From Anas platyrhynchos (taxonomy: Eukaryota; Chordata; Aves; Anseriformes; Anatidae), in NCBI RefSeq assembly GCF_047663525.1, contig NC_092589.1:106386001-106450000 (forward strand): DNA of 64,000 bases, read 5' to 3'. Positions 10,526-24,518 of the stretch are shown piece after piece. Below the pieces are notes generated by a model. The model was not told the DNA's origin. It was given only the letters and a program-made list of their open reading frames with translations, and searched no databases. Numbering within the stretch: the first letter of the stretch is position 1; the number at the start of each line of letters is the position of its first letter. Position numbers and translations under genes: made by a program.

Positions 10526-13500
10526 CATTGACGTCTTAATAAATTAAAATTCAGTGTTAAAAAATAAAAAAGTAGCATCATTACCTAAGTAATATGAAAC
10601 CATTGATTCAAAATATGAGACAGTTAAGAACTGGAAAAAGCTTTAAACTTTGTATCATACATTTACCAGCTTTTTCACACTCATCCAATCACCTTTTTCT
10701 TTTGAAATAAGTAATGTGTTGCCCAAAACAGTCTGGGACCCTGGCCCTCAATGTAGCAGCAAGGTGCCTTGCGTACTTGTTAAGACTACAAAGTAAGCAA
10801 GTAAATGTTAGGCACTGTACATCCTGCTGCCATTCTTCATATTGAGCAAGTAACAACTACTACACTTTCTGAGAGCCCCTATCATGGAAAATGTAATGGT
10901 TAAGCTAGCATTATTATCCTTTTTGAATACTGAAAATAGTGCAAAGGGAAGAAAAATAGTTTCTTCAAAAGTATGAAGAAACAAATCCAGTCTAAGAAGG
11001 GACATATAAAACATGTCTTCCCTGACTGACCTTTCATCCCATTCTAATCATGTTTTTCCCTTTTCCTCCCTACTTCTTTGTGCTGAACACTGATAAAAGA
11101 GAATTCAACCCAGAGCTAATATGTCATTTTTAAGATAATGATTTTGAGTATCAAATGTTTGGCCTGCACTTTGGGAATAGCAGACACATTAGATCACTCA
11201 TTTTGTGATGCCCTTGTTTGTTGGAAAGCAACTAGTATTTTATCTTCTCAGCCACAATCATTTATAATGTTTTGGGTAGCAGAATCTAGTTTTGATTATT
11301 AAATTATATATTTAGAACTGCATTCTTATTGAATTTCCAGGTTAACTTTTTTGTTGTGACTGCCTATTTTAGTTATGACTGTAGTAGGTAACTGAATGTA
11401 TCTGTCCTGAAATATCATGTGTAAATAGGGAAATTAAGAAGGAACTCCTTTTGCACAAAATAATAATTTTACCCTAGCATGCTGTATTTTGAAAAGACTA
11501 TGATATTATCAAAGCAGAATCTGAAGCTTAGCTACTAGCAATGCATCATTCATTCCTGCCCAAGACGTTTTTTTCCTGAGAAAATCCTACTATCAGTCTT
11601 TTTGCATAATGGAACATCAAAAATAAAGCAACATATTGCAACTCAATGGTCAATCTTTGCAGATTCACTGAGAAGTAACATTATCAAGCATCTGACAGTT
11701 TGCAGTGGTGGTTGTTGAAAAAGCATAAACTGGAATGCAGTGAAGAAGTATGGAGACATAACATTAAGAAACACTTCAAAATAAGTGTATAAATTCTGTA
11801 TGACTCAACAGCTGTACAGGTAGAGAAAGCCCAGCATGACATTGGCTGATTTGAGAAAACTTGAAGGCAGAATTAATCATTGATGTGGCTATTTCTGGAA
11901 ATGAAAGAGATTTTGAAAGGGAGGAAAATGTGAAAACCATACAGATTGAGTGACTGTACCATAAAATAAGATTTCTCTTGGTAATTTAGCAGTAAAAATA
12001 AAATGTGGCCAGCTCTAACATCTAACAAGAATGTGTTGGACACAGAAATTGTCTGGATTTACATATGATGTTTGCCAAGTCTACCATTCTTGGAAATCCC
12101 TCCTGCATTCCTGTTTCTCTAAAGGGAATTCATGGTTCATTTGTTTGCCTCCAAGAGTGAATATGAACAAAAATCATATCCTTATGGGAGGATGCACACT
12201 GTAGACCAAATTTCTCTAACCTATCAATGCAAGTGACTTCTGGTACCTTTCCTCACAATGTCAAAGAGTAGAGAATGTCATGTTCAAACATGATATGGAA
12301 TATCAGCAAGAGGATCTTCAGGGATTACAGTGATATAAAAAATGAAATAAGTTAAGAAGAAATTATGAATAAATTATAAATAGATAAGGCAAATCAATTA
12401 ATAGAAAAGAATAAGAGAAGGAAAAATTGACAGTATGTGTGGTGATTTGGATGGGAACTACCCAGGAGCATGAAATGTGGGGTACAGAGGTAAAGGAAGC
12501 CTCCCACCAAAAGGCAGAGACAAAGTTTTGAAATACTGGACTCAGGGAAATTAATGAAATGCCATTTTTGTTGCTAAAATATCTGCAAGAAAGAGGTTTG
12601 CCTATACCTTTTTATAGGCGAAGCAGATTTTATAGAGGTTTTATGAGAAAAAACCTGGACTGAGTTTCCAGGCTGTTTGATGAAGATATAGCAGATAACC
12701 TGTCTGCTAGGCTGAGAAGGCCTTCTTTAATGACTTGAAGAAGCACACAACTACCAACTCCTAATAACTTGCATAGATCCTACAAAATACCAGGAGGACC
12801 TGATTCTGGTCACAGTCTGCCCATATTGTACAGCCAGGAATTTCTGCTGCCTTTGCAAATGTTATGGACCTCTGCAAACAAGTCTCTTTTCAGCACTGCC
12901 CTCTCAAACTAAGCTGCTAGTCCTGCTGGTGGTAGCACTGTGTATTATGAAAGCTGGAGGGAGAGCACCACTTCATGAAGTATGTTGAGAAACAGGTTTT
13001 AAATTCATAGAAAGCTGAGAGCTTAATCTGCTACTTTTCTACCTTTCTCTGTACTTACAAGTTGAGCAGGTTTAACATTGATCAGAGGTATCTAAGGAGA
13101 TACCTGCGTGAAGTTAAATACACACACACAAGACCAAACGCTCAAACGACCCTTCTCCCTCCCTAGCTCTTTGGCAGGTTGCTGTGTTTTTCCTGAACCA
13201 ATGTCCCTGCATACGAACAGGCTGCTGCTGAAGCCATCTTTTTCAGAGTGTGAAATGGAGTGCCATTAAGTTCTGGCTGCTGTGACTCATCTTTGTTTGT
13301 CCTCATACAGCTCAGATTTCCTGCTGGCATCCTAGAGTGCAAGAACATATGCATGGCACATACATGGAGCAATGCCTGCTTCCTCAGACAAAGAACTGAA
13401 CATTGTGTGATGGCAAGCCCACCCCTCTGGAGATTGGAGAGTGCAAATCTGTTCTGATGACGAAATTCATGGATGATTTCATGGGAGAGAACGATGAAGG

Positions 13501-13748
13501 GAAACATTTTAGAAATCCCACAGTAAAGCACTGTAGCACTCTTTCTAGAACAGAGTCTGTGAATGAAAAATGAATATGTATGTAAGCAATTTCTGACAAT
13601 GCATATTCAGGTCACAGCTACAGATGCTGACCTTTTTGTAATGTTTCACAATAGACATATATTTTTATCTTCAAATTTTTGTTAATGAAAAGTTACAGAA
13701 AAATGCTACAAAAGAATACTTTTTAAAAGCCTTTTGAAGACTTTCTAT

Positions 13749-13778
13749 GTAAAAGCAATTCTTGTAAAAGCAATTCTT
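13749..13778. repeat. Perfect 15-bp tandem duplication
   Basis: GTAAAAGCAATTCTT occurs twice back to back with no mismatch. It is a recent-looking slippage or end-joining duplication in otherwise unique DNA. Confidence 0.95.
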
Positions 13779-15702
13779 TTTGGCCTATTGCTCTGAAAGT
13801 GTCGACACAAGTTTGTTTTCTTCGTCAAATTGTTCTCTCAATAAAACTACCACTTCTCACAGCATGCAGGGCTCCATGTCTTCTTTCCTGTACTGCCCAC
13901 ACATCACCCTGACCACTGCAGATCACTGTTGTACAATATAAACTGCATTTCCTTGCCATGCATTTGAGAAATCTGCCACTTCAACATCATTTACACATGT
14001 ATGAGAAAAAATGCAAATATGGATCAGCTGAAACCACGAACATAATCCAAAAATATATCCTGGTCTTTGTCATTTAAACCTCGTCAGTCACACTGGCAGA
14101 TCTGGATTGAAGAAACTGAGCAGACAACAGAAATGTGCACCACTGATTTGTGATTTGCAATACCCAGCCTTTCTTTCTGCTGGGATCAGGAGAGCAGAAT
14201 TGCTGGTTTCTGCTGGCTCAAAATACTAAAAATGATTAAGAAAGGAATGGAAGGATTAATCTTTTTTATAATACTAAATTTATATAGTCATAGAATTGTT
14301 GCCTTGCACAAGGCTGAAAAGAATTCTTCTTTCTGCTTGCAACAGCAGGTTTCCAGTCCCATATACTGCTAAATCCAGATCTCACTGGGATCTGGAAGTC
14401 CCCAACATGAGGACTGGTTAGCTAAAGTGTTGCTTTTTGATTGCTGTATGAGGCAGATGTCTTTTTTTTTTTCTTTTTTTCCCTTTTTTTTTTTTTTTTT
14501 TCCCCTACTAAGTTTGTCACCCAGAGATACGATATTCTAATTTTCTCTATAGAACTGATGTCCTGCTTCTGTGCAAGACAATAACTCCCATAATAACAGG
14601 AACCAGATGATAGTGTAGCTATTGATTAAAATGCAGTTATACTTTGTTTTTCAAATTATATATAAAAAAATAGTAATTACCGGTATAATTTTGTTGATAC
14701 ACACAATCTGTCCAATCACCATGTAGACAGTTTTTGTTATTGTTTTTGTTTTGTTTTCTTTTTCTGAAAAAGTTTAGAACTAAAACTTTAAAATGGCAAC
14801 TGTATTCTGGAAAGAGTTAGGAACTTATTTATATTTGAATCTTTTACCAGTCTCTTAAATGTAGTTGAAACTGGCTAGTGGGTTCAATTTTTTTATTTTT
14901 TATTTTTTTTAAATGAGGAGTGAGAGCAGACAGCAGACTGGCAGCTCAATAGGCAGACAGTATGATCACATAAACACTGGTTTTTTAGGAAACAGAACTA
15001 TCCTGGAGCACCAGGAGACTAGTTGTCTGAGATCTCTCATCTATGACTCTAGGATAAAAGTAATGTTAACTAGTTGTTTTTAAAGGTCTATTTTTAATAA
15101 AACTTTGATTAGTAACCTCCCTGATCACTACTGGAACACCAGAGTATTTCAACATCTTCTGAGACAATCTAGTATGCTCTGAAAACTGCATTTCTGAATA
15201 GTTATTAACTATATTACAATTTCCATTTCACCAACTACCCTGTAATACTATGACAAAAATACAGCGGGCTCTTGGCCAAATTCTTCTTTCTTGACTGTGG
15301 AGCAGTGGCTTTTTGGCTTCTAATAATCTCTTCAAGTTCTCTCAGTTTTTATTTGCTTTTCCCTCCCACTCACTATTACTCATACTTACCCTCAGCTTCG
15401 GGAAATTAGTTGTTTAGAAGAACCATGTATGCAACTGATTAGGACTGTCCTCTGTTTAATTGCCAATTGAATATAACCAGATAATGGTCACTGCTTTATA
15501 GGCAATCACCTACTTGTTATTACAGAAAATAATTTATTCAGCTTAATGTTTGTTAATGTTAGTTGAACTTTGTTCAACTTAATGGCAAATAAAATAAACC
15601 ACTATTGGGTATCAGACATTTTGTATAAGAAATCATAGTCTATAGCTTCTAGAAATTGTGATGCCTGTGCCCTATAGCCAACACTTCCCCTCATCCAAGG
15701 GG

Positions 15703-15724
15703 AAAAAAAAAAAAAAAAAAAAAA
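15703..15724. repeat. Poly-A tract (22 A)
   Basis: An uninterrupted run of 22 adenines. The upstream sequence matches no retrotransposon or processed gene copy I know, so it is listed only as a simple repeat. Confidence 0.9.
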
Positions 15725-18172
15725 GTTTTCTATACATGACAAGATATGGTTAACTTAATTTTCTGCTTTAGTTCTTCAACCTGCCATACACTTCCCATGA
15801 TCACCATCATGCATTCAAAGTCACATAGAATTGAGTTCTGGATATGCACAAATTGTCTATATCTTCATGCTTTCTCCCACTGTATCGTCAGTTCTTACAG
15901 CCAAAGATTTAAAAATTCCAGTCACATAAAACATGCTTGCTATAACCTGCTTTGCCAAGTACACCACACTTTCCAAGAATTTTTTGTTGTTACTTGTCAT
16001 CTAGAATTTTAGTGTAAATACTTGAATAACAAAGTAATTTCTTCACCTTATCTCTCCTCTAGTTCAATAAATTTGCAACCTGAGTCTATAATGCACACAG
16101 TTCTATCAACCCTGTTGGTAAAACTACTGTTATCATCATCAATGTTAACAAAGTCTTCTAGACTACTTCAATTTACCATTGACAAGGAAGACTAGTCTTT
16201 ATCCCTTACTTACAAGCCTCTGCTAATGTGAAAAAAAAAAAAAGTATTTATTTATTTATTTATTTTCCACAGAACTGTTGCAGCAAACTCCCCAAAACAC
16301 TAATCCTTGATTTCATACCATTTACAGTCCACTCAGCAGTCCTCTGCTTGGTTGCTCATGAAGTGAACACATCTCCAAATATGTCAGTTCAATCCTGCTT
16401 TTCTTTAACAATCTGAGAACCATAATTTACATAATTCTATGTGGTAACTCCTTATAGAAGAACGACAGAATTACTGTATGAGCTTCACAACTTATTGTTA
16501 CACATTTATTTTTACTCCAGTGAAACAGTGCAGAATCCTACTGTCCATGTGACTTCTGCCCTAAAAGCCTGAGGTAATAAAGGCTTCAATGGTTACCAAG
16601 CAATGTTCACTGTTAACACTAAAAATGATCAAACTTCACTGCCAAATACAAAAGACTGATGTCCTTTCACTAACTCTATTGAGAAACTATTTCAGAAAAT
16701 TACTCCTCAGACAGTTACAGTCTAATTTTCAGCTGTATTCTTGGTGAGTTTACAGCATTTGTTATTTTCCATTCTTCCCAGTATGTAGTGACGAATGACA
16801 TTTTCTTTTTCTCTCTCTTTCTTAAGGAGGCTGAAACACCTTTCTTGGATGCTGCTTGCTTTGTTCCATCAGGATTATTATCACGTACAGACTTTGTAGC
16901 TTTTTGTTCCTTCAGGGGCTTGTTGTTTGGTATCTGACTCACAGAGTGCTGGTAGTGCTGCTGCACTTAAAATAAAACTGAATGCTTCCTAATTTTCATT
17001 CTCTTTTGGTCACCAGGTCTTTTACCCAGTCTCTTAGCATGTCCCCATCTGGTGTTTTTCCCCACAAAACCTCTGTTTTTGTGGATGTGAAATGGTATTA
17101 AATAACCGTTCTTAGATCATACATTTTTTCCTATGATATGTTGGTCAGATTATGTTGACTGCACTGATAAGAAAAATACATGAAATGGTGTATCTCTGTA
17201 GTTACACAGAAAGAAAGAGATTCACACACATTTATTTAAGTTTGCCTAGTTATACACCTGCAAGAACACCCAGTTAAAGTTGTTTTCTCAAGTGCAGTCA
17301 AGGATTTACCACAATAGATGAAACTGATATTACTTGACTTTAGCCTTCTAAACTTTGGGCTTTTATTCTTGTTAATTGCCTATGTCCCTTACATAAAATG
17401 GAATGGAAAGAGAGCTTTCCACCTATCATAAGTAATTTTCTTTTTTTCTTTAGCATAGAACAATCAACTTTCTCAAAGTGTTTTTTCCAGTTTACTACTC
17501 AACGAGCCTACACAACCAGCTTTCATTAAGTGCCAAAATGTTAAATGTTTCTTAGTTAAATCTCTCCTTAAAAGACTCTAGGTGCTGCCATAAAATTTGA
17601 CTTCTTAGTTGCCATAGCTGATATTTCACACTTGTATTTTCTGGGAAGAAAAAAAAACAAACACCACTCACACAGAAAACATGCAAGTCCCATGTGGTCT
17701 GTGAACTGGTTTTGCGCTAAAGGGTTTTGCAAGGGAGAGGACCCAGATTGCCAACAAAGACTGAGCTGAAAGCAAGAGGGCAAAAATCTTAATTGAGAGA
17801 ACAAAGCTGTTTCTTCTCAACAAGACATATTAAGTAGCATATTACCTATGGTTTCTAGATCTGGAATTGCTTCCTTGGTCTTGACAGTTACTTGAAATTA
17901 AAAAGCCTTATATACATTTAAAGAAACAGACGTTGGTACTCACTATTCATCTAAGGTACCACTGATTTCCTTGGATTTACTTGTGTCAGGAGAGTACGGA
18001 CTATGTAGTGTGAATAATGTTCCCGAAATCATTGTGAATTTTCTAAATTCCCTCAATTCTGTGTCACTAAGTTTTTCCTTAGGAAAAATCTGACACAACA
18101 CAGCCTCACAATCTACTTTTCTTCAGCAATGGGGCAATGACAAATATAGAACAATCAGTGCAAGACTAATTT

Positions 18173-18236
18173 AAAAACAAACAAAAAACAAAAACAAAAA
18201 CAAACAAACAAAAAACAACAACAACAAAAAAAACAT
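18173..18236. repeat. (AAAC)n / (AAC)n-rich tract
   Basis: Irregular AAAC, AAAAC and AAC units make up 64 bases with no G or T. Similar tracts occur at 28553-28606 and 52202-52237. Confidence 0.85.
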
Positions 18237-21200
18237 TATTCAAAGAAACAGCATTTTTCTTAAACTTGCAAAAATATTAGCACTAGCATTTGTGACTAGT
18301 TAAAATCCCATTCTGTGTATGACCTTAAGCAGTTGATCTCTCTAATGCTCAGATACTCCATTTATAAAAGGGGGACAATAATATTTCCTTTGTAATATGC
18401 TTCAAGCCATACAGATGAAAAACATTAGATAAGCAGCAGCTATTATCTTCACTGTTATTAAAACCTTGCTGACAAGACACAGATAATATTGTAATTCCTG
18501 TAAGACCTGAAGACACAGTTTTTTGCGTTTTACAGACATGATTCTGTACTTGATGTCCTAACTCACTCAGCATAAAAAATAAACATTATAATATAATTGC
18601 TCTCTGCTTTACCTGGTCTGACTTTTAATAACAAGACAGCTCCTAGGGACAACAGCTTGCTGTATTCTAATAAAAATTTGGAACAGCTGCACGTACTTCA
18701 TTCCAAGCTCTCCGCCTTGTATAGTTTATCTTCAAAACCACCTTAGAGCAAACCCCACTTGTTTACTTCAGTGGAAGTTTTTCCACTAGGCATGTAAACT
18801 CATCCAACCTATCTCTCCCTTGTGTTTATATATAAAAATACCTAATATATCTCTGCCAGAAATTTCAAGGAAGAGAGTAAGTATAGGCTATCCAAGGCTA
18901 AGCAAACAAAAGTCATCAAGGTTTTGGAAAAACTTGTGAGTTCATTTTCTTCAGAAGAACAAGTTATTTGGTAGTGAGTGAAATTTGCTTCTCTAGATTT
19001 GTGTCCCTTCTTCTCTAAGCACACCTCTGTCTCCAGCTAAACACCTCTTTATTGCAATAACTTCTCCCCTTAAATCTGAATGGGAAAGAGGCTACAGTGC
19101 TGGGGCTATTCTGGATCCAGGGCAAGGAAATATTTGGGTTTCAGGAGGGCAGTGAACTGACAGACAAAACAATAGTTGAATATTTTTGTTTCCAGAGAAA
19201 ATCAAGCTAAAAACAGCAACAGATCCTCACTAAATCACATCAGGCAGAGCCCCAAAGGCCAGGCTCTTCAGGAAAACAAAGATTTAGATTCAATATCTAT
19301 GTGTTTTAATAGTGGACGTCTGTTCAATCTCCTGCATGGCCTTGAAAGCCTCAATACAAAGACAAGTCTTTGCCACCTAGAGCCCATGATCCCTATTGAT
19401 CACAAAACTATTGTATATTTGTGCAATGTTCAGGGAAAGGATTAAGTTGCTTTTTTTTTTTTTTTTTTCCCCCTCAATTCCTCTGTCTCCAAACTAAAAT
19501 GTACCCAGACCCAGCCTACTTAACAAAACTGTACTACTAGAAACATACTGATAAGAAGTACTATGTAATAATAGTGTAGCTGCTGGTAGAATGCTGTTAA
19601 GGAAAAATGATGTTGATATAAAATATTTATCTTCTCATCCAAAATAATAACTTTTACTAACGTATGTATATATATAAAGAATCAGTCTTTTATCTGTATT
19701 ACATAGGCTGCAAACTTTTAACACTCATATAAAGTGGTTCAGCTTCAATGCTTAGATGTTAACATGTTCGATTGAAGTGCACCTGGTTTTACAGCTAGTC
19801 AGCCTGACTGCTGCTTCCCCGAAGGGAAAGAAGTGACACGGGATCCCCAGAGTATAGCTGAAATATTAGTCAAAGGCTGACAAGTATCTGAACAATTTGC
19901 TGATGCATGTTGAGACGGCCTCCTCTCAGGGGAGTAGTTGTGACCTCAGCCCTTGCACTGTATCTGCATTAGTACAAATTAGGAATATTCAAGAAAATTA
20001 AAAGACTTCAAGCTTCCTGAGTATAATGAATGAGTAAATCCAGCCCAGTCAAGGAACAGGCTTCAAAAATAATCATCTTGTGCACAACCTCCTATGACAG
20101 ACAGGCTAAACAAGTGATTAGATTGGAGTTGTTACTGATTATTGAAGCCTACTGTCAATATCACACCCCTTACTGTTAGATTTTAAATCAGACATTTTAG
20201 CCACATTCAGACTTCAGGGTATGCCTGTCACAAGCTGTACTGTTGGCTATTACACAACACTGTTTGCCTCAGGGTTTTTACAAAGATCTGTGGGAAAAAA
20301 AAATAAACAAAACCAACTGCATTGCTCCAGTTTTTTCTTTCAGGATGTTTCTGGAGTGTTGTGACAGGTGATGTTTCTGGTGAAGTTTCTTGCAACTCTC
20401 CAGAATATTGTTTGCTTATATTAATGAATGAGTGGTCACAAACAGAAGGAAAAAGAAGACTCTGAATTAAAAATAGTAAGGGAAGATACTGAACTGAATG
20501 CTTTCAGTCATTGCAATCCCTCAAAATTTGGTAATACAGACTTTGGCTTAGGTTCATCCTCACAACATACTATGTATAACTGAAGACATGTGAATGAACA
20601 AACTGTTCTCAGAAGGTACACCCTGAGTGTAAGAGAGGTTGGAAACTAAAGATTTCTGTCTTCTGAATCAGTAATGACATCCAGCAAAGATCCATTTTGG
20701 TTCATGGTTTCTCACACATGGAGCAATAAAATTCCCCAGCTATCAGTCTAATATTGACTGATATCAATATCTTACCATACTCAGCTCTGGGAGCACAGGT
20801 CTGAAGAGACATCATGAGTGATGACATACAAGGCCTTATATAACAAGTACCCATGCAATATAATAAAATCATAAGTCTTCAACTTCAAATAAGAAATTAA
20901 GCAGCATCCTTTCAGAATCTCACTTCTTTGCTGGTTAGGAAGTAATTTTAATTTTTTAATGCTTTTGGGGTTTAACATAAGGTTTTTTTTATTTTATTTT
21001 TTTTATTATTATTCAATAAGAAAAATAAGTTGTATGGTTAATAATATTTCTCTTTATCATATTTTTGTCTTGTGGTATAGACTGAAGGCCTCCAGTGGAA
21101 ACAGATGCCTAGGAAAGATCTTCTGGTTATATTCTTATTCTTGGAACTGTTTGCAGGATTTGATACTACTAATTTCTGGAGAGTTGTCTGTGCTGGTACA

Positions 21201-23659
21201 TGGAGTCTGTTCCTCTGGTGTTCAAGGCTCCATGTCTTATTGTCCCATGCATCAAAGCACTGAATTTTGTCTGAAAAGCAGCTAAAGTTTCTGCTTCTAT
21301 TTTGTCTGGAAGGCTGTTTTAAAACATTATTGTTCCAACTGTTTTAATTTCCAGAACAATTTATTTATGAACAGCTTATATTAGGCTTTTGTAATGCCAG
21401 CATTGTTCTTTAGCTTAAAATAGCTCTTCTGAATCTTTGCTTGCCCCTATATAGCAAGTACATTCCCTCTCTACTTTTCTTTTCTTACACTAAACAAGCC
21501 AAACTCTTGAGCGTCCTGTCAGACAGACCCTCTACTCCCTTACTTATCCTGGCAGTCCTTCTGTAAGTCTGCTCCAGGCCAAGTTCATCTTTCTTGAACA
21601 CATGATCAGAATTGTCTCCTCAGTGACTTGAACGGCATTAACAATTTCTACTGTCTTTTAATGCTGGATTTCTCAATACTTCCTAGGAGCATATTATTTA
21701 GAGGTAGCTGCATTGCACTGGATCAAAACCATTATCTTTCCAAACTCAAGAACTCTAAAGACTTAGAGCTGTTTTGTTGTTGGTGGTGGTATGGGTGGCT
21801 TTTCATTTGATTGTTTTTGTAGATGAACAGCCATCTACATGTCTATTCAACATGTAGTTTATTTTATTTGGATGTTTCTTTAAAATGGCATCATTTGGTA
21901 GTAAAGAAAAAGAGCTTCAAATAGAAAGGTAGTGTTCCCGAGTGTCTAAGAGAATGTCTTACTTGTCTTAGTATCTTTTGTGATCTAATAGCTAGGCATC
22001 TTAGTGAATTCTCTAGGCTCTTTTTATCATCAGTGGAGAGCGACAAGCACTTCTAGAGTGTGATTTAGCTCATCTTAAAATAGATATCTAAAACAAGAGG
22101 GAGGCATTGCTCTTTGGAAATTGCCTGTCTCACCCTATAGATGATAAGAGGAAACTAGACAACTGTCTCAGATGTTTTATTTGACTTGTGTGTGGCTAAA
22201 GTAAGGAGTTATGAATCTTACCCCAGGTAATTCAGGACAGTGAAATTCTGTTTCAAAAGAGATTCAGGTTTGCTAGTGTCTATATTTTACTGAAAGGCAA
22301 TAAAATTTAGATTTTTAATGTAATGGGAAACATTGGTCATATTTATCTATTAACTGTAATAAGATTATGTACATACAGAACAATTGTAGTTATTTAAGAA
22401 GTCCCCTCTTTAGAAAAGCACCTGACTATGTCAAAGGTTTTTATGCTCACTGGGTTGCACTGACAACCCTGGAGATCCACAGATTCACCAGACAGCTATG
22501 AATTCTGACCTAGATCCTACAACTATAAATATGGTTATTTATCTGGAAAAGACTGCTCACTCATAAAGAGTTTCTGGTGAATGCAAACACTTGCTGGACC
22601 TGGGAAAATTCACGACACTGTTACAAATATATTGTGCAGTTCTACAATCATATCCTTCCTACTAGTACATGATATGCCAGATAAGATCCAAATATTTTAC
22701 CACAGGTCTCTATATTATCTTTTTTTTTTTTTTCTTTTTTTTTTTTTTCTTCTTGTGAGTAAGGTTGTTTTACATACATACTATCATTCTAAAAGGAGTG
22801 AGGAGGAGGTCAAAGGATTTATCTAAAACATATTAGAGTTTGATCTCATCATCTTTAGACATCTTTCGGTAAGAGGAACACTGTCTGGTAAAAAGTGCCC
22901 TACTATATTTATTTTTAGTAGGTAATGAAGAAACATGTTTCACATTTTGTTCCTTAAATGTGAAGAGGTACTTCAAAATGACACCCCTTTTTGTCATTTT
23001 AAAATGAGACACACTTTCCATTTACCTACCCTAAACATGAAAAAAAAAAAAAAGAAAAAAGAAACCACAACAACAATGAAGCCCAGTGAACAATTCAGTT
23101 GTTTAAACCTGAAATCACCTTTTATCCTTCACTGAAAGGCACCCTAATCCTTCCACAAATAAGTGTAAAAATAAAATTGAGGGAGCGACTTCCACCTTTC
23201 TGTCACAGGAAATCTTGCTGAGACTAATCTGCGTTTTAGAAGGTTTACTTTTAAATAGGATTTCCTTTTGCTGCATGTACACACACTGAGTCAGGAAGCT
23301 CCAGTCTGAGTCAATGCTAAATGCATTTGGTTTTCAACTTGAGTCGGCTTGCAAATGATGGAACCAATGATTCATAATTTCCATCCTGACCTTGTTTGCT
23401 TTATAGTCACACTGTGGCAGGTGAATTGTCATGTTCAAGATCATCAAATTATTTAGGAGGAAACTGATGCCATCCATTAGCCTGCCAAATGAAAGACACA
23501 TTTGCATGTATCACAACAAGTTATAGGACGGTGAAATGTCGCTCAGATATTTTGAAAGGTTCTCACCTTTTGTCTAGCATAATTTGCATATTCTAGTAAT
23601 GCTGAACATGTTAATTGTCATCTATGCTTGTTATGGGCTTATTATTTCTTATTCATTCA

Positions 23660-23716
23660 CTTTTTTTTCCTTTTCTTTTCTTTTCTCTCCCCCCCCGCCC
23701 CTCCCCCAGGGTAAGT
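23660..23716 (+). promoter_or_regulatory. Polypyrimidine tract with abutting splice acceptor and donor-like signals
   Basis: Bases 23660-23707 are pyrimidine except for one G (23697). They end in CAG (23707-23709), then one G, then GTAAGT (23711-23716). This is the layout of a 3' splice site followed almost at once by a 5' splice site, close to the recursive-splice (ratchet point) pattern known from very long introns, with one extra base between the two halves. What is seen is only the sequence. Use as a splice site is inference, and a C/T simple repeat that happens to end this way is the main alternative. Confidence 0.25.
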
Positions 23717-24314
23717 CTGTCTGAGAATTGATCCACTATGTGGTATACTATTCCCATGATACTGGAAGTCTAGTTTTAAACGTATTTATGTAATGTTGTA
23801 TTGCAGTCCATTTTGCTGACATATAAAATATGTGAATGACATTTACATATCTCTTTACCTGTTCTTCTAATATCAAATAGGAAAAACAAAGCAGAATTAA
23901 GAATCTGATATTTAATTATGTTATGGGCCAAATCTTCTGAAGTACTGATTTCCTGCCACTGTGATCTGTCCCTAAGAACTTATCAGCACAGATTTCTTCA
24001 TTCATTTTTATTTATCACTGTAATTTTAAGAACTGTGTAAGAACACTAGAGAAAGGTACTTGTAAATTATCCATTTTAAGTAGAAAAAAAACACAGTTTG
24101 AAGAGTCTGTCACATGTAACTTTTTTCTAAAAACATAAGACCTATAGGCCAAATTTTGACCAGATTGCAGTGAGCATTTTTAATCACTTAACAAATCTTA
24201 ACAAAGCAACCAATGCATACTTTTTGGGTCACAATATTTCTGAGGTCTATTGTCCTGAATGGGTAGTCTATGGGGAACAATGGGGCTGTACAAATGTTAA
24301 CCTTTCTCTTGCAG

Positions 24315-24518
24315 AGTGCCATTTTCCAGCCAGGAGAGAAAGCAAATGGACAAAAGAGTGCTTGGCTTACTGATGAAGGACACTTTTCTGTTATTTTTGA
24401 GCAACAGTTACAGGGTTATGACATAAGATCTGTGTTTAAACCTGCTCAAGCTGAAAAAGAACTTAGAGCTCTCATTTCCTTTTGTGAAGCTGCTTCAAAA
24501 GAAGGTTTAGAAATGTAG
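24315..24518 (+). other. Weak candidate terminal exon, 67-codon open frame
   Basis: A good splice-acceptor sequence (CCTTTCTCTTGCAG) ends at 24314. Taken in the frame open from 24270, the next 67 codons are open to a TAG stop, ending Lys-Glu-Gly-Leu-Glu-Met. The reading is hydrophilic and fairly protein-like but I recognise no domain. No matching upstream exon or convincing poly(A) signal was located, so chance is the default explanation. Confidence 0.12.

Noticed and set aside
14286-14330. TCATAGAATTGTTG, resembling the reverse-complement CR1 3' terminus
   Set aside because: The following sequence does not match CR1, so a 10-base resemblance is not enough.
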